Positions 27,001 to 36,212 of a stretch of DNA of 64,000 nucleotides are shown piece by piece. This stretch comes from an uncultured Flavobacteriaceae bacterium. GTDB lineage: Bacteria; Bacteroidota; Bacteroidia; Flavobacteriales; Flavobacteriaceae. Position 1 is the stretch's first letter. Each line of letters starts with the position of its first letter. The notes beneath the pieces were generated by a model, which saw only the letters and a program-made list of their open reading frames with translations, ran no database searches and was not told the DNA's origin. The position numbers were made by a program, and so were the translations under genes. The DNA lies in NCBI GenBank assembly GCA_938073895.1, contig CALJFB010000015.1:39711-103710 (forward strand). The letters are read 5' to 3'.

Positions 27001-28959
27001 ATCACATTCAAAAAAATCTAGAGTATTTTCAGGAGTTATACTAAAATCTGTTCCTGTGTAAAGTAATTCTGTGTGTAATTCTATTTGATGAGTACTAGAA
27101 CAGCCAGAAACATCATCTACAACTCTAATAAATACTAATTGCTCGTTAGCAATTGTGTTGGTATAATTTGTTGGATCTGGAATTGGATTATCTCCAGTAA
27201 TAGAATCTGTTAAATTTTCGTGATAGGTTATAGTTACACCAGTTAATACTGTAATTATATCTGCTTCTACACTTGTTATATCAAAACTGGCAAAATCATT
27301 TAATGTACAAGCATCAATCTGTTGTATTTCTGTATTTAAAGATGGATTTGTGCTTGTTGTTATATCTACATTTGCAGTAGAGTTTGAACATCCGGTACTT
27401 GTAGTAACTCTAATATATACAGTTTCTGGACTAGACGTTGGCGTATATGGAATTGTTAAAGGATTTGCACCAGTATTTGCATCTAATTGAGAATTATGAT
27501 ACGTAACTGTGTAGTCTATGTTTCCTCCAGTAATATCGTTATTTAGAGTGTTTAAATCCGCGCCTCCATCATTTGTACATGTAAAAAAAGAATCTATTGG
27601 ATCTGTAATTATAGGATACGGATTAACTATTAAATTAAATGATGTAATATAAACACATCCCAAACTATTTACAGCTCGTACATGGATAACTTCTGGAGAT
27701 ATTGTATTAATAAATGAGGTTGTATTTGTTATTGCGTTATTTCCAGATTGAGCTTCAGCATTGTTAAAATGATAAGTTATTGTGTATGTTTCAGGTAGAG
27801 GTAATTCTGCTAATAATTCAGTATTTACTTGTGCAAAATCAAAATCTGCTATTCCATCATTTGAAATATCATCGCAAATTTCTAAATCTAATAAATCTGG
27901 ACCGTTTTCAAAATTATTTAGCGATACGTCTACTGTGTCTGAAAAAGTACAAGTTCCACCATTTAAAGGAATAGAAATTTCTACGGTATAAGAGCCAGAG
28001 TTTAAAACATTAATAATAGGGTTGTTACTAAAAGCAGGCAGGTTTGTTCCATTAAAACTCCACTCGTAAGTTGGACTGTTGGCTAAAACTGTGGCGTCTA
28101 AAGTTACGCTTGAATCGCATGTAGAAATATCATTTCCAAGGTCTACAGCATTATTAAAACTATTAGCTTCAATAAAAACTGCAGAATCAAAATCTGTAAA
28201 TCTAGAATCTGCAATAATTAGCTTTATGGTGTAAGAGACATCTGCTGTAATTGCAGTTGAAGCTGACAATACAGTTGTGCGTGCATTATAGTTTGTACTA
28301 GAATCTAAGCCAAAAAAGTAGCTGCTGTTAGATGCAGGACAACCATTTGTTCCTGTAATTTCATTGTGTACAGTAGTTGTATTTACTGGTGTTGTTGTGC
28401 CTGGAATTAAGGCTATGTTTGTAAATGGAGCAGTAGAACCAGTTTCTTTTATTAAAAAAACAAAACTATCAGAGACTGAACAAGGATTGTTTTCAAAGTA
28501 TTCTTCAGACGCAAATATGTAATTAAATTGTACAGTATTAGTTCCAGAGATAAAATCAAATTCTACAGATGTTGCATTTAATGTATTATTTATTCCTAAA
28601 GCGGTTTCTAAATCTGGGTCTGTTCCCCAAGTATTATCGCCAGCACTTATAATTGCTGTATTTGTTGTGTTTCCTGCTTGACTGTTTTCGCCTGTTGTTA
28701 ATAAAATACCACTTTCAAATGGAAAATTAGAACCATTTCTATTAAATAATCCAAAACTATTTAAATTGTTTACAGAACCATTTACACTAGAAGAGACATT
28801 ACTTATTTCTACACAACCACTTGCTAGGTTATTTTCCATTAAATCTTGTAAACTTAATGAAGTATCTGTAGTTATTTGTTGCGCAAAAATAGCTGTATTA
28901 ACCAATAAAAAGATTAAAACTATTACTTGTTTTGAAGTATTTGAAGTTAAATTTTTCAA
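24001..28959 (-). CDS. giant T9SS type B surface protein with choice-of-anchor L domain
   Basis: 1652 residues with a signal peptide (end near IFAQQ). Residues about 40-270 form a choice-of-anchor L-type domain (ESGILLTTG, FIFASEEYFENN-like core, ADSRFTDFDSAVFIEA). About eleven modules of 80-100 residues follow, each starting with a Cys-Asp-rich strand (CDDISNDGIADFDF, CDDDSNDGIATFDLTQV) and containing a second Cys before the linker. An Ig-like part comes near 1450-1560, and the C-terminus FFTPNGDGFKDTWHISGV through YDRYGKIL is the type B gliding-motility-associated sorting domain. It is exported by T9SS to the cell surface. Adhesion is a guess. Confidence 0.88.
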   Translation of the reverse strand: MKNLTSNTSKQVIVLIFLLVNTAIFAQQITTDTSLSLQDLMENNLASGCVEISNVSSSVNGSVNNLNSFGLFNRNGSNFPFESGILLTTGENSQAGNTTNTAIISAGDNTWGTDPDLETALGINNTLNATSVEFDFISGTNTVQFNYIFASEEYFENNPCSVSDSFVFLIKETGSTAPFTNIALIPGTTTPVNTTTVHNEITGTNGCPASNSSYFFGLDSSTNYNARTTVLSASTAITADVSYTIKLIIADSRFTDFDSAVFIEANSFNNAVDLGNDISTCDSSVTLDATVLANSPTYEWSFNGTNLPAFSNNPIINVLNSGSYTVEISIPLNGGTCTFSDTVDVSLNNFENGPDLLDLEICDDISNDGIADFDFAQVNTELLAELPLPETYTITYHFNNAEAQSGNNAITNTTSFINTISPEVIHVRAVNSLGCVYITSFNLIVNPYPIITDPIDSFFTCTNDGGADLNTLNNDITGGNIDYTVTYHNSQLDANTGANPLTIPYTPTSSPETVYIRVTTSTGCSNSTANVDITTSTNPSLNTEIQQIDACTLNDFASFDITSVEADIITVLTGVTITYHENLTDSITGDNPIPDPTNYTNTIANEQLVFIRVVDDVSGCSSTHQIELHTELLYTGTDFSITPENTLDFFECDNDFDGIVEFDLPGIGENILNELVTTTDATVAFYLNDPLINTSEPEINQTIPFLIDNTTDGIRIFVTLNKTDPDCVYNNSITLNINPGISLEPLVMQDYCDSDDDTTSATIADYSYFDDYLLTTIIPSGTFANFTYFATQLHAEANQPVLPLNHLVNNSTPPHTVFFRATNINGCNVIGELEINFIPAPSINTPTNLFECTTDGTNSALIDLTATIPEINNSGGLNYTFHQSFNDAENATDAIPTPTNYNTTTTTIFARVENNITGCFAVQQFNVIVNSKPDVIIDPYLVCLPIGTTTGDFFFEQEIDPIILASTLSSPVTTSYYQMYDATSGVLSLPIDKTVAHQNTNLSDTIYVLIEYINDSSCSTITNFQINVGELPDYNTNITSFSGCDDDSNDGIATFDLTQVTSQIAQGSSQVLNITYYLLEDDANNQTNQIPNITDFQNTVNPQTIYYNVDNGTICKGVAGFNLQVVPVPEGTNPTVIVLCDTNTNNLDGFMNFDLYGTLNQVLSGITDREREDIIINYYPSQDDYNNTTNLIFSTDPNIVQSFPDYTNISNPQTIVIEILNTTSMCFDTVELELTVDVPPTITTGTFEVCDNVNNEVDLNLFATNLIGTQTNINLEYYASQLDAETQTNILTNPYNYTTNALTLWVRANFNTSNCFNVEPFNILINSTPIANPIQNLEICDDNYDFIQNFDLSTQTAIVLGTQNPNDFTVSYYNTQADANTATNPITDLTLSSSNNEDYFIRIQNNTTGCFNTISFLTIVHRKPFIELNTVPLCLDDLPLVVSADTGINTDTYQWTSGQTTAEINITTIGTYGVTITTANNCTFTTSFEVIESEAATIEFTETIDFNTPNSITVNVSGIGDYLFQLDNGAPQLSNFFNNVTLGQHIITVIDQKGCNSVSKEVIVFDIPLFFTPNGDGFKDTWHISGVGNLTGTIVYIYDRYGKILKTLDYRSRGWDGFYNGNLMPSNDYWYLAKIKYQGKEFEKKGHFTLKN

Positions 28960-28987
28960 TTTAATTTATTGTTAGTTTGTTATTTAG

Positions 28988-29017
28988 CAAAAATAATTGA
29001 ATTGACTTTATAAACAA
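28988..29017 (-). promoter_or_regulatory. promoter of the giant T9SS protein
   Basis: On the minus strand TTG at 29017-29015, a 19-base spacer, and TATTTTTG at 28995-28988, a good Bacteroidota match, about 30 bases before the start codon. Confidence 0.65.
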
Positions 29018-29088
29018 CCTATATTGCTTTATTTTAATGGACATCTATAAAATACGAAAATAAAAGTCTAAAAGCGTTATTTATTTAT

Positions 29089-30924
29089 TTATTTATTCAA
29101 ATAAATATATCCAATTATTGGTTTTAAGTTAGCTTCGTTAAGTTTTACAACATAAAAATAGGTTCCGGTTGGTAGTAGTTTATTTTTATTTGTTCCGTTA
29201 TTTGAGGTGCCATTCCATCTTAAATTATTATTTCCAATAAAAACTAATGTACCATATCTGTTATATATTAATAGTTCATGTTTAAGATATATGTTATTAA
29301 CGCCAGGAATATTTAGAATATCGTTTAGGCCATCGTTATTTGGAGAAATTCCTAGATTACCTGGTGTTTCTGGGACACAATTAATACTGTTTAGGGTAAT
29401 GGTAAGTATATCAAAACAAGAGGTTTTAAAAGCTTTAACATAAATGGTTGACGTAATTAATGGGTTTAATTGGTAATTGGTGTAATCTAATATTTGATTG
29501 GTATTTGTATTTAAATCAGAAAGGTTTTCAAAATAAGAGAAGTTCAAGTAATTTTGATAAACTTCTTGTGTTATAGCATCTTCCAAATTATAAATTGCAA
29601 CATTTAAACCTAAATTACAAGATTCTAAATTTTCTAATTGTAACGTTTCAGATATTGGAAATAAATCTATTTGAGTTGTTGCGCTGTTATTAATTTCACT
29701 TATTTCATTTACAGTGCCAACACCAGATCCAGAATCGTCTATTATTATTGTTAATTCAAAATCTAAATCTAACGTAGTTGGTATATTTATTTCTGTTGTA
29801 TAATTAATAGTTTCTCCTATATCCAAAATTTGGTTGGTTTGATATTGGGCTAATAATATATTGTCTCCATAGAATGCTATTGGTGTATTTATAGGTAAAA
29901 CGTCTGTACAATTAAAATTATTTATATTAAAATTAACTAGAATAGTGCTAGAATTACAAGTCTTATTGTAGTTGTTAATAGTTACTGTTCCATCTGGTAA
30001 TTGGCTATTAAGTACTGTAATTATGTTGTTTAAAATAATTAAGTCAGCTCTTAGTTGACCATTTACAACAGCTCCTGTTGTGAGTTTTATGGATGCTTGT
30101 GTATCTCCAATATTAATGTTGTTTTCAATGTTGTAAACATCTAAATCTCCATTATAAAATGTACTACTATTTATAAATGTATTAGTTCCATTAAATGCGT
30201 TGGTGGCGTTGTTTAAAGGTGGATTAGACAAAATATTATTGTTTATAGAAAGGCTTTCACCATAATTTAGTGCATTATCGCCTTCCCAAGCAAGAAAACC
30301 AATTTTTGCGCCTTCATTATCTAGTACATTTAAGTTATCAATAATAATTTCTTTTTCCTGTACGTTTCTATTTATAATATCTAATCCTACAAATAAACTA
30401 ACTTGATTAAGTGGTAGGTTTATGTTTTCATAAATAATATAAATACTCCAACCTGCAAAATTTGTTCTATTATTACAATATCCGGGATTGTTTGCTAGTG
30501 TATTACTTATATCTAGATTAGATAGAGTATATGTTGTATTACCTTGGTTTATTACAAAGTCTGTAATATCTTTTGTACACGAAAAATAAGGTAACTCTCC
30601 ATATGTTAAATCGTTAAAAGAGACATTATGTGTAGTTTCAGCTGTGAAATTTTGGTTATTTAGAGTTACAGTTTGATCACCTTGTCCAGAACCAGCCCAA
30701 AATAAATAAGCTGCAGAAATTGTGTTTTCTTGATTTAAATTTAATGTAGCACTAGATGCTGCTAATGTGTTACAAAAGTCATCAACTAAATTGTTTTCAA
30801 AAGGATTTAATGTATTACCAATTGCTGTGTAATCGTATCTACCATTAAATTGCTCAAATATTTCAATTTGTTGAGCGCTTAGACTAGTACTAAATAAAAG
30901 TAGAAAAATTAATTTTAATTTCAT
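29089..30924 (-). CDS. T9SS type B surface protein, 611 residues
   Basis: Signal peptide (LSAQQ) followed by a beta-rich region (about 20-300) with ISAAYLFWAGSGQGD, FSCTKDITDFV and FAGWSIYIIYEN, a pattern seen at the start of many Flavobacteriia gliding-associated proteins. A CARDB-like stretch follows (about 330-410), then one Cys-paired module (LESCNLGLNVAIYNLED) and the type B sorting domain (GNLGISPNNDGLNDILNIPGV, YNRYGTLVF). Exported and attached to the surface by T9SS. Middle gene of three tandem T9SS substrates, 33 bases after the next upstream one. Confidence 0.85.
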   Translation of the reverse strand: MKLKLIFLLLFSTSLSAQQIEIFEQFNGRYDYTAIGNTLNPFENNLVDDFCNTLAASSATLNLNQENTISAAYLFWAGSGQGDQTVTLNNQNFTAETTHNVSFNDLTYGELPYFSCTKDITDFVINQGNTTYTLSNLDISNTLANNPGYCNNRTNFAGWSIYIIYENINLPLNQVSLFVGLDIINRNVQEKEIIIDNLNVLDNEGAKIGFLAWEGDNALNYGESLSINNNILSNPPLNNATNAFNGTNTFINSSTFYNGDLDVYNIENNINIGDTQASIKLTTGAVVNGQLRADLIILNNIITVLNSQLPDGTVTINNYNKTCNSSTILVNFNINNFNCTDVLPINTPIAFYGDNILLAQYQTNQILDIGETINYTTEINIPTTLDLDFELTIIIDDSGSGVGTVNEISEINNSATTQIDLFPISETLQLENLESCNLGLNVAIYNLEDAITQEVYQNYLNFSYFENLSDLNTNTNQILDYTNYQLNPLITSTIYVKAFKTSCFDILTITLNSINCVPETPGNLGISPNNDGLNDILNIPGVNNIYLKHELLIYNRYGTLVFIGNNNLRWNGTSNNGTNKNKLLPTGTYFYVVKLNEANLKPIIGYIYLNK

Positions 30925-30957
30925 GATTAGGTCACAATCTTAGTGGAATATAACCTA

Positions 30958-33900
30958 TTATCTTTTTAATGTGAAATTATTTCGATAAATACGTCCATCT
31001 TCAAGTTTAACTGAAAACCAGTAATCGTTTGTAGGCATAGGTTTTCCATTATAAGTTCCGTCCCATCCTAAACCAGTAGGATCTATTTGTGCTAAAAGTT
31101 TTCCATATCTATCGAAAATATGAATTGTAGATTTAGATTGAAAAATCTCGTTTACACCATAAACTTGCCAATATTCGTTGGTGTTGTCTCCATTTGGAGT
31201 AAAAAATTGCGGAAAAGCTACAACCGAAATATCTTGGGTTACAATACCACAATTTCCTTTAATATCTTTAACTAGCAGCTTATAAATTCCGGCAGGTATA
31301 TTGTAAAATATGCCTGTGTCTTGATAACCAATAATTTCTCCATCTTGATTTTGTAAGGCATATTGATACGTTCCTTCTCCAGTTGCAAATACCTCTACTA
31401 GATTTTGAAACAAGTTTCCATCACTAATATAAATTGGTTGCAGTATGGTTGCAATATTAGAGGCTTCTACATTAATTGTTCTTGTCTTTTGGCAACCTGT
31501 AATAGTATTTGTTACAGTTACGTTATAAACTCCTGCCGCATCAATATTTATATTTTCTGTAGTTTGCCCACTAGACCAACTAAAGGTGTAATCTGACGGA
31601 TTTCCAATTAAACCCGTATTTAGTTGCTGTGTAATTGGAAAATTATTTAGGCAATAGTATTGTGTTTCGTCTAAACCTATTTGTGGTCTTTGATTTATTG
31701 TTAATTGAACTTGACTTATTCCAAAGCAGTCGTTATTACTTTCTGCTCTAGCGTATAGTGTTTGACTGTATGGCGTAGTATTGTTATATGGTGTAGAAAT
31801 TTCATTAGTTTCTAATACAGCATCATTTAATGTTTCGTAATAACTAATTGTTACACTAGCTGGTAATCCTGCTAATATTACATTAGAAAAACTATTTAAA
31901 TCAAATGTATTAATGCCATCTTCAGAACCAATCTCATCACATTCTGTAGGTGGATTGTAATCTATTATTTGAGAATTACTTATTTCTAAGATTAATTCAG
32001 ATTGCTTTGTACAATTTGTAGTTGGTTCTGTAACTACAACATAAATAGTTTCGTTTTGTGATGTGTTTATGTAATTAGAACCGTCTATTGGATTTGTTTG
32101 TAAGTTTGCATCTACTTGATTAGCGTAGAATGCAATAGTACTTGTAGTACTATTGTTAGTTATGTTATTATAAGCTTGGTTTAAATTAAATTGTGTTAAT
32201 CCATCAGAAACACCATCTTCATCACATTGTTTAATGGTTACATCTAATGCGGTTGGCACTGGGTTTATAATTATATTAAAGGTTTCAGTTGTAAAACAAT
32301 TAGAATTTAATTGGTTTTCTATTCTAACAACTAATTGTTGGCTAAATGGTATGGTGTTATAATAATTATTTGGTAATGCTGCTGTATCATTATCTGCATC
32401 ATTTTGATTTAAATGATATGTAATATTAAATTCTGTTGCAACTTGTGTTCCTAATATTGCTGCGTTAAAGTCTAATAAATTAACTGTTGTTTGTCCATTA
32501 GCATCATCAGAATCTGTGTCATCGTCACAAGCTTCAAAATCTGATATAGTATTAATCTCAGGAGAATCATACACACCAATATCAAAATTCACAAAATCAA
32601 AACAATTAGAATTACCTCTATTTTGAACTCTTGCATAAATAGTTTCTGGTACTACTGTGTTGGTGTAAAGACCAATAATTTCGTTTTGGTTGGTGTTTAA
32701 ATCTACTAAGTTTTTGTAGTATTTAACCTCAAAAATGGTATTGTCTTGTCCATTTAATATTTCTGAATCTTTAGTTGTTAAATCAAAATCAAATAAATCA
32801 TCATCATTATCATCACAAATAAAATAATCTGTTGGAGTAGTAGCTGTTGGAATATCAAAATAAGTTACAATAGCTTGGCCATCCAAAGAACTACAATCTC
32901 CAGTATTTAAATCTATATAAACATCGTAAATTCCATTTTCTGTAACAATTAAATCAAAATCCGTATCTGTAAGTGTAACACCATCTTTGGTCCATGTATA
33001 AATTGCGCCTGGTATATTATCTGCTATTAAGGTATAATTATCTCCAGTACATAATGGTAGGTCTACTGTGTTTGTTGCATCTGTTGGTATAATATCAATT
33101 TTTTCACTAAAAAAAGATGAAATAAAAGGTGGCAAACCTTGTCTAGAGTTAGAGGTTAATTGTATGGCAGATTGTTGGTAATTACAGCCTAAGCCTAAAG
33201 TATTTGGACTATTAATAACGCTTAAACTTGGTAAACCTCTAAGATATGTTGCACTCATGGAACGATAAATTTTACCGTCTGGTCCTAATTGTAAACTACT
33301 TCTATATGCTGTAGTTTGGTTTATAACAATTTGCGAAGCTGGAATATCTGCAGCATTTAAATCAAATTGGACTAAAGTGGATACATGATTTGCTGGATTG
33401 TTATTATCGTTTTGGTTACTTGTATTAAAATAATCGTTTGATGCAGCAGCATAAAGAAGTTGGTTATTTGGAGAGAATTCTACACCATAAGGTTTATTAC
33501 TACCTGTATTAATTGGTAATTCAAGAGCATTAGATACAATACCAGTAGCCAAATCAAAATCGTATACATAAAGACCGCTACCAATGTTAGCACTTGCTAA
33601 TTTACTTCCATCTGGAGAAAATTTCATATTTCCTCTTAATTCGGATATGTTTGATTGAGCTTGAGTAGAACTAACTGGCGTAACATTAACTCCAGCAGAG
33701 CTAACTTCAAAGGCGTGAAAGGTTTTCATTTGTGAAGCACTATTTCCTGCTGCATTAGAAAAGCCAACAACCCAAATATTTCCAGAATCGCAATCTTTTA
33801 ATACTGCTGAAACTTTTTCTGCACAAGATGATAATAAATTTATATTCTTATTAGCAGTTACAGCTCCTAATCCACCATCTAAAGTCATATCTACTTCAGA

Positions 33901-34284
33901 GAAATTTAAACCTAAAGTTCCTTGACTAGATCCTACTGTAAAAATGTAATATATGTTAGAATCTTCCGGTTTAGGTACTATAATTGCTGATTGCGAGCTT
34001 GATTGGTCTCCTTTTAATCCAGAACCATTTTGCATTATATCATGATCGGCATTATACACAAATGTTCCATCTGTGTACATTTGTAAAACACCATTATCGT
34101 TAGAAATAGTAGTACAACCTTCTATGGTAGACATTTCTCCATCCGATAAAGCAGAAACTGAATTGTCTGTATTAAACTTTATTCCAGCTTTTTCGCCAAA
34201 ATACCAATTAGCTGCTTGTCTTTGTGCCGATAGGCTTATTGTAAATAGTGTGAAAACTATTATAAAAATTCCATTTTTTTTCAT
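30958..34284 (-). CDS. T9SS type B surface protein with N-terminal beta-propeller-like region, 1108 residues
   Basis: Signal peptide (LSAQRQ), then a WD40/YVTN-like region (about 20-370) with NWYFGEKAGIKFNT, GEMSTIEGCTTISN, MKFSPDGSKLA and FSPNNQLLYAA. Next come an Ig-like stretch and four Asp-rich Cys modules (CDDNDDDLFDFDL, CDDDTDSDD, CDEDGVSDGLTQFNL, CDEIGSEDGINTFDL). A second Ig-like part and the C-terminal sorting domain (FFTPNGDNTNEYWQVYGV, FDRYGKLLA) finish the protein. Its modules match those of the 1652-residue protein. It heads the three-gene array. Confidence 0.88.
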   Translation of the reverse strand: MKKNGIFIIVFTLFTISLSAQRQAANWYFGEKAGIKFNTDNSVSALSDGEMSTIEGCTTISNDNGVLQMYTDGTFVYNADHDIMQNGSGLKGDQSSSQSAIIVPKPEDSNIYYIFTVGSSQGTLGLNFSEVDMTLDGGLGAVTANKNINLLSSCAEKVSAVLKDCDSGNIWVVGFSNAAGNSASQMKTFHAFEVSSAGVNVTPVSSTQAQSNISELRGNMKFSPDGSKLASANIGSGLYVYDFDLATGIVSNALELPINTGSNKPYGVEFSPNNQLLYAAASNDYFNTSNQNDNNNPANHVSTLVQFDLNAADIPASQIVINQTTAYRSSLQLGPDGKIYRSMSATYLRGLPSLSVINSPNTLGLGCNYQQSAIQLTSNSRQGLPPFISSFFSEKIDIIPTDATNTVDLPLCTGDNYTLIADNIPGAIYTWTKDGVTLTDTDFDLIVTENGIYDVYIDLNTGDCSSLDGQAIVTYFDIPTATTPTDYFICDDNDDDLFDFDLTTKDSEILNGQDNTIFEVKYYKNLVDLNTNQNEIIGLYTNTVVPETIYARVQNRGNSNCFDFVNFDIGVYDSPEINTISDFEACDDDTDSDDANGQTTVNLLDFNAAILGTQVATEFNITYHLNQNDADNDTAALPNNYYNTIPFSQQLVVRIENQLNSNCFTTETFNIIINPVPTALDVTIKQCDEDGVSDGLTQFNLNQAYNNITNNSTTSTIAFYANQVDANLQTNPIDGSNYINTSQNETIYVVVTEPTTNCTKQSELILEISNSQIIDYNPPTECDEIGSEDGINTFDLNSFSNVILAGLPASVTISYYETLNDAVLETNEISTPYNNTTPYSQTLYARAESNNDCFGISQVQLTINQRPQIGLDETQYYCLNNFPITQQLNTGLIGNPSDYTFSWSSGQTTENINIDAAGVYNVTVTNTITGCQKTRTINVEASNIATILQPIYISDGNLFQNLVEVFATGEGTYQYALQNQDGEIIGYQDTGIFYNIPAGIYKLLVKDIKGNCGIVTQDISVVAFPQFFTPNGDNTNEYWQVYGVNEIFQSKSTIHIFDRYGKLLAQIDPTGLGWDGTYNGKPMPTNDYWFSVKLEDGRIYRNNFTLKR

Positions 34285-34292
34285 AGCAATAT

Positions 34293-34300
34293 CAAAGATA
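34293..34300 (-). promoter_or_regulatory. -7 element just before the 1108-residue T9SS gene
   Basis: TATCTTTG on the minus strand, nine bases from the start codon. No good -33 element was found. If used, the mRNA would have almost no leader. Confidence 0.4.
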
Positions 34301-34353
34301 TTATAAAAATTGAATGGAACTTTAATTTTTATGTTAAAAATTAGAGTGATTTC

Positions 34354-35187
34354 TTATAGATCTCTTATTTTTAATAGGAAGTAAGAACCATAAATAAAAA
34401 TTGCTGTCCACGCCAAAACTATTACAATTTCGTACCAATGTACAGCATAATCAAAATTAAATTTTTCGCCAACTTGGTTAGCTATTGCTTTTACAGCTCC
34501 AAGTCTAGAAATAGGTTCGTCTATTAAATTCCATAAGGCTTTAAATGGTAAGAATTGATAGATTGCATCTGCATCGGCTCTACTATCTAGATAGTTAACA
34601 ACAAATATAAAACTAAAGAATTCTATAAAAAAGTATAATAATAGTGCTCCTACAGCAAAGGCAGATCTTTTTATTAGTATCCCAAAAAATAATCCCATTG
34701 AGAAAAAACCAAGTAGTTTAATAAAAAAAGCTAGCAAATATTCCAGTTCAGAAAATACATAATAAACTTCTGTTATACTAGAAAAACTTAATCCTAAGAT
34801 TAGTGTAATTATAAAAATAAAAATAGTAGAAATTAATGCTAAAACAAAAACCGTTAAAAATTTAGAGAGTATAAATTCTTTCTTACTTAAACCATCTATT
34901 AAATTTTGTTTAATTGTTTTGTTGCTATATTCGTTAGCCACCATAGATACAATAACTAACAATAGAAAAAACTTTAAGAAAGCTGTAAAAAAGGTGTTAG
35001 AATGCCATATATATGGAAAATTAAAAATGCCTTGCTCTGCTAAATCAAAATGAATAGGTCCAATATCAAACTTTACATAGGCTAATAATGCTATGCATGT
35101 TAATAGGCCAAAATAGGTTGTAATTAAAATTTTACTAGCTCTACTGTTCCACAATTTTATAAATTCTATTTCTAATAAACGTTTCAT
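34354..35187 (-). CDS. ABC-2 type transporter permease
   Basis: 277 residues with six predicted membrane helices and the N-terminal amphipathic start (LEIEFIKLWNSRASKIL) usual for ABC-2 permeases, and the pattern ANEYSNKTIKQNLIDGLSKKEF. It pairs with the ATPase gene that ends one base upstream. Substrate unknown. Confidence 0.85.
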   Translation of the reverse strand: MKRLLEIEFIKLWNSRASKILITTYFGLLTCIALLAYVKFDIGPIHFDLAEQGIFNFPYIWHSNTFFTAFLKFFLLLVIVSMVANEYSNKTIKQNLIDGLSKKEFILSKFLTVFVLALISTIFIFIITLILGLSFSSITEVYYVFSELEYLLAFFIKLLGFFSMGLFFGILIKRSAFAVGALLLYFFIEFFSFIFVVNYLDSRADADAIYQFLPFKALWNLIDEPISRLGAVKAIANQVGEKFNFDYAVHWYEIVIVLAWTAIFIYGSYFLLKIRDL

Positions 35188-35188
35188 A

Positions 35189-36088
35189 TTAGCTATTTTT
35201 GTTGGTTAATTGTAAAAACTGTTCTTCTAAGCTTTCTTTTCTTTTTACTAAATGTGTTAACACAATATTGTGCTCAAAAAGACGCTTATTTAATTGTGCA
35301 GAAGACATATCTACATTTAAATGTGCTGTTAATATACTATTAGAAATTACTATTTTTTCAATCTCAGAAAACTCAGATAATTGTTGGTTTAGCAATTCTA
35401 AATCATCACTTTTAAGTTCAAAGAAACCAAACGTAGAAATCATTTCGTCTACGCGTCCTGTGTAAAGATTTTCTCCTTTTCTAAGAACAACAACATGAGA
35501 ACATACTTTCTCTACTTCATCTAACAAATGCGATGCTAATAAAATAGTTGTTCCTTGACTTGCAATTTTTTGAATAATTTCTCTAATTTGATGAATTCCT
35601 TGAGGATCTAATCCATTTGTAGGCTCATCCAAAATTAAAATTTCAGGATCGTTAAGTAATGCAGATGCTATGGCTAAACGTTGTTTCATTCCTAAAGAAA
35701 ACGTGCTAAATTTACTGTGTTGCCTATCTATAAGTCCAACTAATTCTAGTTTTTCTTCTATTTTAGACGCGTTAACAGCTTTAATTTTACAAACTAATTT
35801 TAGATTTTTGTAAGCCGTCATGTAAGGATAGAAATTTGGACGTTCTATAATGGCTCCAACTTTTTTAAGCGCATTATGTGTGTTTAAATTACCTTCAAAC
35901 CACTTAAAATCTCCACTTGTTTTATTTATCACATTTAAAACAATTCCTAATGTAGTAGATTTCCCGCTACCATTTGGTCCTAAAATTCCATAAACATGAC
36001 CTTTTTTTATGGTAAAAGACAAATTGTTTACAGCAGTTAAACTTCCGTATTTTTTAGTTAGATTTTTAATTTCTAGAATCGTTTCCAA
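35189..36088 (-). CDS. ABC transporter ATP-binding protein
   Basis: 299 residues: Walker A GPNGSGKST, signature FSLGMKQRLAIA, Walker B ILILDEPTNGLDP, and the D-loop and His-switch (LLASHLLDE). The C-terminal domain resembles that of bacitracin/lantibiotic-type or multidrug ABC-2 exporters. It forms an exporter with the permease gene that starts one base downstream. The substrate cannot be inferred. Confidence 0.9.
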   Translation of the reverse strand: METILEIKNLTKKYGSLTAVNNLSFTIKKGHVYGILGPNGSGKSTTLGIVLNVINKTSGDFKWFEGNLNTHNALKKVGAIIERPNFYPYMTAYKNLKLVCKIKAVNASKIEEKLELVGLIDRQHSKFSTFSLGMKQRLAIASALLNDPEILILDEPTNGLDPQGIHQIREIIQKIASQGTTILLASHLLDEVEKVCSHVVVLRKGENLYTGRVDEMISTFGFFELKSDDLELLNQQLSEFSEIEKIVISNSILTAHLNVDMSSAQLNKRLFEHNIVLTHLVKRKESLEEQFLQLTNKNS

Positions 36089-36167
36089 AATAGTTAATGT
36101 GTTGATTATTTTATATAAACGATTAGTAGATGATTTTGTTACGTTGCAATTAACTTTTATTTATTAG

Positions 36168-36195
36168 TTGTAAAACATTTTATACTATATATTTG
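36168..36195 (+). promoter_or_regulatory. promoter of the CHRD-cupredoxin gene
   Basis: TTG at 36168-36170, a 17-base spacer, and TATATTTG at 36188-36195, 17 bases before the ATG at 36213. Confidence 0.7.
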
Positions 36196-36212
36196 AGTTA
36201 AATTATAAAATT

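Noticed and set aside
29078..29098. Short TTTA tandem repeat (about five units) at the end of the 611-residue T9SS gene
   Set aside because: It sits after the stop codon of the leftward gene and cannot switch a reading frame; likely a simple AT-rich repeat.
24001..34284. Tandem coding repeats as a possible CRISPR or satellite array
   Set aside because: The repeats are divergent protein modules of 80-100 residues, not short identical units with spacers.
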